Of a stretch of DNA of 64,000 nucleotides, positions 1-8,477 are shown in pieces. A program made the position numbers and the translations under genes. Every line of letters starts with the position of its first letter. Position 1 is the first letter of the stretch. The stretch comes from Haloquadratum walsbyi J07HQW1 (lineage in GTDB: Archaea; Halobacteriota; Halobacteria; Halobacteriales; Haloferacaceae). The notes under the pieces were generated by a model that saw only the letters and a program-made list of their open reading frames with translations, ran no database searches and was not told the origin of the DNA. The stretch covers positions 444,916 to 508,915 of the forward strand of contig KE356560.1 of the NCBI GenBank assembly GCA_000415965.1, given 5' to 3'.

Positions 1-597
1 GCTTCACAGTTGTTGTGACTGTGCGTTCAGTTATTTATTTGAATGGGAACGGAACGCGCACACAGGCGTTCCAAATAAAATGGGTGTGGTCTCAGAGAGA
101 AACCTGCTTAAAGTGCCACCGATTGTTACATAATCCAATCTATCAGTACTCTGCTCGTTGAGTTCATATTCGTTGGCTCACTCGGTACTTTGATCATGTG
201 TCATAATCGAGCGAAATAAATTTGGCTGAAATAGACGGTGGAGGCGGTATTCACACAGATATGCGGGTTCCAGCCGCAGGTCTCGTATCCTCCGCTAGAG
301 GGACAAACAGGGTGAATCCCGCGGTCACCACTCTCATGATTCTTCAATCCTGTTCATGTGGTTTCGTCAATCCGTCGAGAGAGTACGTCTTGTGCTGCTT
401 TCCTGTCTTCGTCTTCACATGTCAGCGCCACAATGTGTAAAGCTGAGTATCGTCGTTGCTTCAATCTGATTCGATTCAAATTTGCGTTGAGCTGATCGAA
501 TCATGCTGGTTTCTGAGATTCCATGACAGTCATAGTCTCATTGATATCACTGACTGATACCAATAATGGCTTGCTGTTAGCGGAGTGAATTGTATAT
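1..597. other. Intergenic region before mtnP
   Basis: No convincing gene lies here. The only notable structure is a copy of a dispersed repeat at 51-125. A 72-codon open frame at 222-440 is rich in Cys, Val and Ser, lacks the acidic bias of the neighbouring proteins and is not believed to be coding. The stretch just before the mtnP start is AT-rich and probably carries its promoter, but no box A is clear enough to mark. Confidence 0.5.
51..125 (+). repeat. Dispersed repeat, copy A
   Basis: The copy begins with a perfect 7-bp inverted repeat, GGAACGC at 51-57 and GCGTTCC at 66-72. It ends with AAGTGCCACCGATTG at 111-125. The same layout (GGAAC...GTTCC hairpin, a variable middle with a TGTG block, then AGTG(C/T)CACCGA) recurs at 12695-12776 and 44493-44568. 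It has no coding capacity. Confidence 0.6.
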
Positions 598-1497
598 ATG
601 ACCACAATTGGATTTATTGGTGGCAGCGGAATTTATGAAGCGCTTGGACTGCAGAATACACAGACAGTCACGATTGAAACACCATTTGGCGACCCAGCAG
701 CACCGTTGACTATTGGTGAAGTCGGTGAAACAGGTCGTGAGGTTGTGTTTCTCCCACGACATGGCACATCACATGAATACTCCCCAACGACAGTTCCATA
801 TCGTGCCAATATATTCGCACTGAAACAGGCGGGCGTTACTCACGTGATTGCTTCAAACGCTGTTGGGAGCCTTCGAGAAGAAATCTCGCCGCGGATGCTC
901 GTCATCCCTGATCAAATCTATGATCGAACAAAACATCGGACGGCAACATTCTTTACTGATGGGATTGTCGCACATCAACAATTCGCCACTCCATACTGCA
1001 GCGAGCTTCGCTCGATTATCACCGACGTGGCGATGGAGAGTACTGCAGAACAGATCGATATTGTTCAAGATGGAACGTATGTATGTATTGAGGGACCACA
1101 GTTTTCGACACGTGCAGAAAGTGAGTTTTATCGATCACAAGGATGGGATATTATCGGTATGACAACTATCCCAGAGGCAAAACTCGCTCGTGAAGCCGAA
1201 CTTCCATATGTGACAATCGCCGGTGTCACCGACTATGACGTCTGGAAGAAAGAAAGTGAAGTCACACTCGAGGAGGTGTTATCGAACGCTGAGCGAAATC
1301 AAACAGCGATTAAATCAGTGCTCACAGCAGCTATCGATGCTATTCCTGCTGAACACACATGCGCCTGTCATAGCTCGCTTGCAGGAACGATCAATACACC
1401 ACAAGCAGCCATCCCTGACTCAACGCTTGAGGAGCTTGACCCGCTGATTGGTGAATATATGAGCAAAGACACCACAAACGACGAAGAAGCAGGTTAA
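598..1497 (+). CDS. mtnP: S-methyl-5'-thioadenosine phosphorylase
   Basis: This 299-residue protein belongs to the MTAP/PNP family. It would split methylthioadenosine, the by-product of polyamine synthesis and related reactions, into adenine and methylthioribose 1-phosphate in the cytoplasm. The N-terminus has GGSGIY (8-13). The phosphate site RHGTSH is at 54-59, EGPQFSTRAES at 165-175 and the methionine-containing sugar/base segment starting MTTIPEA at 188. The TDYDVW motif at 211-216 carries the aspartates typical of adenine-recognising MTAP rather than guanosine-type phosphorylases. Full length for the family. It stands alone and converges with the scpA/smc cluster. Confidence 0.93.
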   Translation: MTTIGFIGGSGIYEALGLQNTQTVTIETPFGDPAAPLTIGEVGETGREVVFLPRHGTSHEYSPTTVPYRANIFALKQAGVTHVIASNAVGSLREEISPRMLVIPDQIYDRTKHRTATFFTDGIVAHQQFATPYCSELRSIITDVAMESTAEQIDIVQDGTYVCIEGPQFSTRAESEFYRSQGWDIIGMTTIPEAKLAREAELPYVTIAGVTDYDVWKKESEVTLEEVLSNAERNQTAIKSVLTAAIDAIPAEHTCACHSSLAGTINTPQAAIPDSTLEELDPLIGEYMSKDTTNDEEAG

Positions 1498-1543
1498 TCT
1501 ATCACTGATTAAATCGCATACACATGAGTGAAGTCGTTTATAC

Positions 1544-2197
1544 TCAATCATCGTCTGCGACGGCTTTTGGAGATGAGTCAGTGTTTGTTTCTGGCGTTTG
1601 TATCCAGAGGTCATCGAAGAGGTCAGTCTGCTCAAGTACGACCTTGTCCCGATGTGAAAGAAACAGCACCGCAAGATATGTTATCACGGGCGTTGACGCA
1701 ACGTCAGCAACCTCAGTGAATAATACCTCAATCCGACCGTTCTCGTAGTGATCTGTCAGTGCTGCATACACTGTTTTGATTTCTGTTTCGATATCTTCAC
1801 CATGAGCAGTGTCAGTGACATCAGCAGCTGTGGGTTCTGCTGCGGCGCGAAAGTCATCTGCTGTGTGATAATCGAGTGTTTGTGTTCCACGTTGATATCC
1901 TGATGGAGAGTCTGCGGTGTCATACTCTCGGCATTGTTTCCACCACGATTCTCGCTCAGCCTCACGGAGTTCCCGGACAAGTTCATCAAGTGTTTCTGGC
2001 GATCCACGAGCATGTTTCCGTTCTAGTCGCCGATCCATCTCAGCTTCAAGCGCGTCCACGGGATTGACATCAGAATCCGGATTCGAATGTGATCCATCTG
2101 TTGCGATGGGGATATTTGCATCTTCAAGTTCATCGATTGGTCTTGTTCCTGCCTCACGGGCAATGTCCCATGGTTCACGCTCACGCTCATCGCTCAT
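1544..2197 (-). pseudogene. scpA: ScpA, C-terminal part (frame-separated)
   Basis: This 217-residue frame holds the C-terminal two thirds of the kleisin ScpA, the bridging subunit of the SMC complex. Recognisable segments are the charged helix with LDELVRELREAERESWW and the C-terminal winged-helix region ending in an acidic tail. It opens with an ATG inside the end of the N-terminal frame (overlap 2187-2197, ATGAGCGATGA) and is in a different frame from it. In other haloarchaea ScpA is one continuous protein, so this looks like a single-base shift in the GAGCGTGAGCGTGA tract. Alternatively the two halves are translated separately through the stop/start overlap. The true state cannot be decided from sequence alone. 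Confidence 0.75.
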
Positions 2198-2522
2198 GCT
2201 CAGAATCCGCTGTCGACTCATCACCATCAGAGTCAATGAGCGCTTCACTCTTCATGCGGAGGAGAACCGCGGCATAAAATAACGCTCGTCCAGATGTCCG
2301 AAGATCTGTTCTCTCAAGTCGATTGAGAAACGCGTCGGTTGCATCAACGATGTCAATTTCCCAGGGGTCGATTTTGCCCTCCTCAGCTAACTGGACGAGG
2401 ACTTCAACAGGCTCAGTTACGTCTGAGTTAGTACCAGTCTTTTGATCAGAACAGTCATATGTGTCATCCGTGTCCATGTGTTCTGATTGCTCAGGATGTG
2501 GATTCGATCCCATTTCAGTCAT
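2187..2522 (-). pseudogene. scpA: ScpA, N-terminal part (frame-separated)
   Basis: This 111-residue frame has the N-terminal kleisin region that binds the SMC neck: an acidic leader, then VEVLVQLAEEGKIDPWEI, a DLRTSGRALFYAAVLLRMKS helix, and an acidic stretch that runs into a TGA at 2187-2189. The ATG at 2522 overlaps the smc stop codon (ATGACTGA), the usual translational coupling, which supports this start over the longer upstream frame. The rest of ScpA continues in the +1 frame (1544-2197). The linker EHER at the stop would read naturally into ERERE of the second frame. Confidence 0.78.
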
Positions 2523-5500
2523 CCGCAGGCGCCTCCGGTGACTCATCATCACCCTGTAATTGAATCCCGGTGACAGCACTGATATTATTCCCCTGCATCG
2601 TGACGCCAATAGCGCGCTCAGAGCGCTCAAGCAAGGCTGAGCGATGCGAGACAACGACAAACTGTGCGTCTGCCGCAAGGTCATCGACCATTTCCCCAAC
2701 ACGTTCAGCGTTTGCAGCATCGAGGAAAGCATCGATCTCATCAAGTGCATAAAACGGTGCTGGATTATGTCGTTGAATAGCGAAAATAAATGCGAGTGCC
2801 GTTAGTGACTTTTCACCGCCGGACATCGCATTGAGTCGTTGGATTGGCTTATCACCTGGTTGAGCTCTCATCGTTAATCCACCCTCAAAGGGGTCATCTT
2901 GATTCTCAAGATGTAATTCGCCGGTCCCGTCAGAAAGTCGCTCAAAGATATCAGTAAAGTTCGCATTAATCGCAGTAAATGAATTCATGAATGTTTCTTG
3001 CTTTTGTGACTCGAATCGAGTAATACGCTCCTCAATTGCTTCGCGTTCCTCAACAAGGATATCACGTCGTGAGCTTAATTCATCAAGCTGTGATTCAACA
3101 TCATCGTATTCATCAATTGCGAGCATATTCACCGGCTCGAGTGAATCCATTCTCTCGGTGAGACGATCGATATTAGCCTCAACCGTCTCGTAATCAGGAA
3201 TATCTGTGGCATCGTATGATCCGACTTCACTCTCAAGTTCGTCAATCTCCCACTCAAGCCGGTCGATTGTCTCACGAAGTGACGACAGCTTTGATTCTAG
3301 TTTATCAACAGTATCACGTGCTGACTCACGCCGGCTTTTTGCTGCATCTAACGCTGTCTGGAGATTGGAACGATCGGTCTTCAAGGAGACAAGTTCATCT
3401 TCGAGCTCATCAACGGCAGCACGCTTTGCTTCAAGCGCTGTCTTGTGCGTCTCGATATCCTCTTGAGCAGCCGTAATCGTCTGTTGTGCATCAGCCTTCT
3501 TTGTCTGTGCTGTCTCAATTTGCTCGTTGAGTTCATCGATTGCCTCGCTTGCGTACTGTCGTTCTAATTCAAGTTCGTTCTGACGGGCATCAAGATCATC
3601 AATCTGTGACTCTGTGTCATTGATAGCCGTGCGTAGCTCATCTGCCTCGGCGGTAAGTTCAGGAACTGGTGACTCCTCAAGTGCCTTCTCAATCGTTTCT
3701 ATTTCTTGTTCTGTTGTTGTGATCTTATCACTAAGCGTCTCTATTTTCTCATCAACAGATTGCATCGTCTCATCAGCTTCCGCGCGTTCCTCGCGAAGAT
3801 CGGCAATGTGAGTTTCCGTCTGCTCAATCGCTGTTTCTGCCTCCTCAATCTCTGTTTCAGTCGTGTCAATCTTGGATTCAAGTTCACGCACACGCTCACG
3901 GGCGTCCGCTGCTCGATCACGAGCGTCTGATATATCAGCATCGATAGTCCGAATATCTGATTGATACTCCTGACGACGGTCTTCGAGCGATTCGATCTTC
4001 TCTGCTAACCGCTCTAATCGACCACCACCAGACGTTGAAAATGAGTATCGTGACCCACTACCGGACCCACCCGTCATCGCCCCAGAACGCTCGATAAGAT
4101 CGCCGTCGAGTGTCACCATTCGGTACTCACCCATGAGATCGCGGGCTGTCTCCATTGTTTCGACAATAACTGTCGTTCCAAGAACATATGAGAAAATAGG
4201 CTGATACATATCATCATAGCTGACCAGGTTTTGTGCAAAATCAATCACACCAGGACGGTCTGGTTGTCGTGGAAGTCCGCGGTCATCCATTTTTGAGATT
4301 GGGAGAAACGTCGCACGACCAGCATTCCGGGATTTTAGATATTCGATACAATCAGAGCCGGTCGTATCGGTATCAACAACAACATGTGCGAGTCGCCCAC
4401 CTGCGGCTGTTTCACATGCGGTTGCATACTTTTCTGTGACGGATCCAAGTTGTCCAACGGTGCCGTAAACACCGGTTTGATCAGCATTTAGAATCGTCGT
4501 CACAGCACGGGGCCATGACGTATCAGTATCATTGTCTGCGCGCCCCTCAAGCGTTGCATACTCAGATTGTTTTGATTGGATTGTTGATCGAACTGTCTCA
4601 AGATCATCTTTCAGTTCTGATCTTTCCTCCTGTAGCTCCGCGAGAGCATCCTCAATTGTTGCTTCGTTTTTCTCAGCAATATCGAGTTCTGCATGAAGAT
4701 CTGATTGCGTTGCCCGTAATGTCGAAAGCTCTTCACGGAGTGTCGTCAACTGCTCTTTTGCATCAGCGATGTCACTCGCTCGCCGTCGTGTCTTATCGAG
4801 CAGTCGATCCTTTTCACGCTGGGCATCATTGCGCTTTGTTTTGAGCTCATCGAGTCGCTCGGTTGTTGTTTTTAATTTATTCTTTCGCTCATCGTATGCC
4901 GCATCAACATCCTCGATTTCGGCTTCAACATCAGCAAGATCACTCTCAAGCGATTCAATGTCTGTGGTGAGTGATGCCTTTTCAACCTTGATGGAGCGTA
5001 TCTCTGCATCCAACTCCTCAATCTGTTCTTGTTTGCGATCAAGCTGAACAAAAGCCTCCCGACGGGTGTTTTCTGCCTCTGTAATCCGCTCTTCTGCTGT
5101 TTCAATATCATTCTCGCGCCGTCTGATTGCACCTTTTATTTCTTCGATCTCAGATTTGAGTGCAAGTTGCTCATCTTCACCCTTACGTTCAATTTCTGTT
5201 TTTACTGCATCAACTTCAGCAGTGAGTCGAGAAACGTGTTGATTCCGTTGAGAGAGCGTCCTCTGTGCCTCTGTCAGATCAGCATCGACTGCTGTCGCTT
5301 CTTCAAGCTTTTCGGTTCGGTCTGCTCGTTTTGACTCAAGTTCTGCTGCTTTGAGATACTGCTTATACTGATCTCGCTCATCACGAAGAGACTGGTATTT
5401 GAGTGCGGTCTCACGTTCGTCTTTGAGCTGTGTGAGTCGTGTCTCTTTTTGCTCAATCCGGAGATCTGCTTCCTCGATTCGATTTTCGACAGCATCAAGT

Positions 5501-6120
5501 TCCTCAAATGCATCGTCGCGTTTTGCATCAAATTCAGCAACCCCAGCGATCTCATCGATAATACTCCGACGTTGTTGTGGTGTCATATTGATGATTTCAG
5601 TCACGTCACCTTGCATGACCACGTTATACCCCTCGGGGGTGATACCAGCCTGTGCGAGAAGATCCTGGATATCCGAAAGGTTACAGGAGCGACCGTTGAG
5701 ATAATAATATGAATAATAATTTGTTTCTGTTTGTTTGACACGGCGCTTGACGCGGATTTCATTAACGTCTCCAATTGACTCGTTGCCAGCCGCATTGACA
5801 ACCTGTGTACGATTGATTGTTCCCGCGCTGTTATCAAGAACAACGGTGACCGTTGCCTCATTCGGATTCTGACTCTTCGATGAATCAGGACCGTCTGTTT
5901 CCGCTTTGGTGTGTCCAGGATTATAAATAAGATCGGTTAGCTTCTCCGCGCGGATGCCGCGCGTACGAGCGAGTCCAAGTGCGAAGAGGACGCCGTCAAT
6001 GATATTTGATTTTCCAGACCCATTTGGTCCAGTCACAACGGTGAAATCCTCATAAAACGGAATCTCTGTTCTCCGACCAAAGCTCTTGAAACCATCAAGA
6101 ATGAGTGTTTTAATATGCAT
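2515..6120 (-). CDS. smc: Chromosome segregation ATPase SMC
   Basis: This 1201-residue SMC forms the ATP-driven ring that organises and segregates the chromosome, with ScpA as kleisin. From the chosen ATG the protein starts MHIKTLILDGFKSFG. Walker A GPNGSGKSN is at 31-39. Two very long coiled coils flank a hinge at roughly 500-680. The C-terminal head has SGGEKS near 1097 and Walker B FYALDEIDAF near 1120. The frame is open eight codons further upstream, but the family starts at this Met. It is upstream of and overlaps scpA. Length is normal and no damage is visible. Confidence 0.96.
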   Translation of the reverse strand: MHIKTLILDGFKSFGRRTEIPFYEDFTVVTGPNGSGKSNIIDGVLFALGLARTRGIRAEKLTDLIYNPGHTKAETDGPDSSKSQNPNEATVTVVLDNSAGTINRTQVVNAAGNESIGDVNEIRVKRRVKQTETNYYSYYYLNGRSCNLSDIQDLLAQAGITPEGYNVVMQGDVTEIINMTPQQRRSIIDEIAGVAEFDAKRDDAFEELDAVENRIEEADLRIEQKETRLTQLKDERETALKYQSLRDERDQYKQYLKAAELESKRADRTEKLEEATAVDADLTEAQRTLSQRNQHVSRLTAEVDAVKTEIERKGEDEQLALKSEIEEIKGAIRRRENDIETAEERITEAENTRREAFVQLDRKQEQIEELDAEIRSIKVEKASLTTDIESLESDLADVEAEIEDVDAAYDERKNKLKTTTERLDELKTKRNDAQREKDRLLDKTRRRASDIADAKEQLTTLREELSTLRATQSDLHAELDIAEKNEATIEDALAELQEERSELKDDLETVRSTIQSKQSEYATLEGRADNDTDTSWPRAVTTILNADQTGVYGTVGQLGSVTEKYATACETAAGGRLAHVVVDTDTTGSDCIEYLKSRNAGRATFLPISKMDDRGLPRQPDRPGVIDFAQNLVSYDDMYQPIFSYVLGTTVIVETMETARDLMGEYRMVTLDGDLIERSGAMTGGSGSGSRYSFSTSGGGRLERLAEKIESLEDRRQEYQSDIRTIDADISDARDRAADARERVRELESKIDTTETEIEEAETAIEQTETHIADLREERAEADETMQSVDEKIETLSDKITTTEQEIETIEKALEESPVPELTAEADELRTAINDTESQIDDLDARQNELELERQYASEAIDELNEQIETAQTKKADAQQTITAAQEDIETHKTALEAKRAAVDELEDELVSLKTDRSNLQTALDAAKSRRESARDTVDKLESKLSSLRETIDRLEWEIDELESEVGSYDATDIPDYETVEANIDRLTERMDSLEPVNMLAIDEYDDVESQLDELSSRRDILVEEREAIEERITRFESQKQETFMNSFTAINANFTDIFERLSDGTGELHLENQDDPFEGGLTMRAQPGDKPIQRLNAMSGGEKSLTALAFIFAIQRHNPAPFYALDEIDAFLDAANAERVGEMVDDLAADAQFVVVSHRSALLERSERAIGVTMQGNNISAVTGIQLQGDDESPEAPADD

Positions 6121-6248
6121 ATAGTAAGAAGCCCCCGTATCCAATCATGGAAGAGATGACAGCGATGCGTATCTCATAGCCGTCTGTCACTCGACACCAA
6201 GCATACCTATACAATACGGTGTGTCTCGTGCTGACTCTTGCAGCGTCG

Positions 6249-6626
6249 TTATGCAATAATAATGTCTGAATCGTCCGAGGACTCATCATCGCTTCCGTCG
6301 CTATTGGATGCTGCGTTGGCCTCAGTTTTATTCTGAGACGTCTCTGCTGTTGACGCTGAGGTCATCTCCTGAGATGTTTCGTCTTCTACAGTCGCAGTGT
6401 CGGTGTGAGTCTTTCCGGAGTCCTGTGGCTGTGCGGACTCATTCGGTTGATTATCAGTGTCTGATTCATGACCAACTGAACGGCTTCCAGCCGAGAGATC
6501 GATCTCAATATTATTTTCAATCAGACGCAGTCGTTCTTTTGTCTCAACGAGTTCCTCGGTTAACCCGTTGACAGCCGCTTGTAGCTCTGTGACCTGTGAC
6601 TCGAGCTCTTCCAGACGATTACTCAT
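6249..6626 (-). CDS. Conserved haloarchaeal coiled-coil protein next to smc
   Basis: This is a 125-residue acidic protein with no enzymatic motif. Residues 1-45 form a heptad-like coiled coil (LEELESQVTELQAAVNGLTE onwards). The rest is a Ser/Thr/Asp/Glu-rich low-complexity tail ending in DSDIIIA. It lies 128 bases upstream of smc on the same strand, so a link to the SMC complex is possible. That link is inferred from position only. I recall similar short coiled-coil proteins next to smc in other haloarchaea, but their function is unknown. Confidence 0.75.
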   Translation of the reverse strand: MSNRLEELESQVTELQAAVNGLTEELVETKERLRLIENNIEIDLSAGSRSVGHESDTDNQPNESAQPQDSGKTHTDTATVEDETSQEMTSASTAETSQNKTEANAASNSDGSDDESSDDSDIIIA

Positions 6627-6863
6627 GATATTATCACTTGTATCAGGATATATAAACGTGTGTCAGACATTTCAATATTCTTTGATACATTCATAAATCA
6701 TACAACTGCAAGAGGTGCAATCGATGTCGGTTCCTGAGGTTCATCCGCGCCGATAAAGCGAAAGAGACCAAATGCGAGCATCATCCTGTCGATTCTTGAT
6801 CCGACCGTGGTGTGAACAATCAGTCCCGTCAGTCTTTAGCCATACTGTATCGAATGAGAGATA

Positions 6864-8348
6864 ATGACTGCGACAGCGCTCGCTCAGCGCGATTTCACTG
6901 CCGTTATTGGATTAGAGGTTCACGTACAACTTGAGACTGAGACGAAAATTTTCTGTGGCTGTTCAACCCGCGGGAATGATGCTGAACCGAACACACGAAC
7001 ATGCCCTGTCTGTCTTGGATTACCAGGAGCATTACCGGTATTGAATAAGGCTGCTGTTGAGGCAGCAGTCAAGGTTGGCAAGGCTCTCAATGCGGATATT
7101 GCAGAGGAGACGCAGTTCCATCGAAAAAATTATTATTACCCTGATCTTCCAAAAAATTTCCAGATCTCACAATATGATGCCCCAATCTGCGCTGATGGAC
7201 AGCTTTCAATCACGGTTGAGGATGACCGTCGGGAGGTTGCTATCCGACGGGCACATCTCGAAGAAGACCCGGGGAGCCTCACTCATCAAGGCGGGAGTAT
7301 TGATACTGCTGAATATACGCTGATTGATTACAACCGAGCAGGAACACCTCTCATGGAAATTGTCACCGAGCCGGACTTTCGAAGTCCGGCAGAAACACGG
7401 GCATTTCTTAGTAAACTTGAGGAAGTCTTGGAGTATCTCGGCGTGTTTGATCCAACAGAGGATGGGTCCCTTCGTGTCGATGCAAATATCTCATTGATCC
7501 CTACCGAGGAAATTGACGATGGGTCAATTACTACCTCAGCACTTGAGTCAGCAAATCGAACCGAGGTAAAGAATATTTCAAGTCATAAAGGCGCTGAAAA
7601 GGCACTCGCATATGAAGTCACGCGACAACGAAATGCTGTCGAGCGAGGGCGAGCAGTTGAGCAGGAGACACGACACTGGGACGAGAGTCGTGGAATCACT
7701 GTCTCCATGCGCTCGAAAGAGGCAGAAAAGGACTATCGATACTTCCCAGAGGCTGATCTCCCGCCGCTAGCGGTTGCTGATTGGAAAGAAGAGATTTCAA
7801 TTCCTGAACTCCCAGACGCTCGTCGTGAGCGGTTCCGTGATGAATACGGATTAGACTCTGAATCCGCTGCGAAGCTCACATCAACTAAGGCCGTTGCAGA
7901 CTTCTTCGAGAATGTCGCTGAACAGTTTGATCCTGCCCTCGCAGCGACGTGGGTTGCTGATAACCTCCTTGGTGAACTCAATTATCGTGATATGACGATT
8001 GCAGATGTCACTGACCGGTTTGGAGAGTTTACACATCTTATCGAATTAGTCGATGCTGGAGATATTACGACAAAGAACGCAGAAGAGGTTGTTCTCCGAC
8101 GAATGCTTGATGAGGAACTCACGCCTGAGGCGGTGATTGACTCGGAGGGGCTTGGCCGGGTGGATGAAGATGCGGTTGTCACTGCAGTCACTGATACGCT
8201 TGATGAAAACCCTGATGCGATTGCGGACTACCACGCTGGTGAGGATGGTGCAGTTAATTTCCTCGTTGGGCAAGTAATGCAGAAAACAGGCGGCAGTGCT
8301 GACCCAGGTGAGGTGAACACATTGCTTCGTGAACGACTTGAGGACTGA
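6864..8348 (+). CDS. gatB: Asp-tRNA(Asn)/Glu-tRNA(Gln) amidotransferase subunit B
   Basis: This 494-residue GatB is full length. It is the kinase and tRNA-binding subunit of the GatCAB amidotransferase, which amidates mischarged Asp-tRNA(Asn) (and in some organisms Glu-tRNA(Gln)). The zinc site is visible as C31, C33, C47 and C50. The family signature LIDYNRAGTPL lies at 153-163 and is followed by MEIVTEPD. The C-terminal part is the helical YqeY-like tail domain. gatA and gatC are not in this window. With the archaeal-type AspRS at 12.9 kb, the most likely job here is Asn-tRNA formation. Confidence 0.95.
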   Translation: MTATALAQRDFTAVIGLEVHVQLETETKIFCGCSTRGNDAEPNTRTCPVCLGLPGALPVLNKAAVEAAVKVGKALNADIAEETQFHRKNYYYPDLPKNFQISQYDAPICADGQLSITVEDDRREVAIRRAHLEEDPGSLTHQGGSIDTAEYTLIDYNRAGTPLMEIVTEPDFRSPAETRAFLSKLEEVLEYLGVFDPTEDGSLRVDANISLIPTEEIDDGSITTSALESANRTEVKNISSHKGAEKALAYEVTRQRNAVERGRAVEQETRHWDESRGITVSMRSKEAEKDYRYFPEADLPPLAVADWKEEISIPELPDARRERFRDEYGLDSESAAKLTSTKAVADFFENVAEQFDPALAATWVADNLLGELNYRDMTIADVTDRFGEFTHLIELVDAGDITTKNAEEVVLRRMLDEELTPEAVIDSEGLGRVDEDAVVTAVTDTLDENPDAIADYHAGEDGAVNFLVGQVMQKTGGSADPGEVNTLLRERLED

Positions 8349-8477
8349 GGGCATCAGCAGTCGGTTGAGATTACCTCTTTTTCCTGATGTGGGCAATGAT
8401 GGTGCAGTCTCCCGATTTATCCAATCGTTCTGTAGGAAACTTTTAGGCTCTGCTTCGGCCTATCCTTTTGTATTAGA

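Noticed and set aside
222..440. 72-codon frame before mtnP
   Set aside because: No family likeness; Cys- and Val-rich composition is unlike haloarchaeal proteins, and it follows a repeat.
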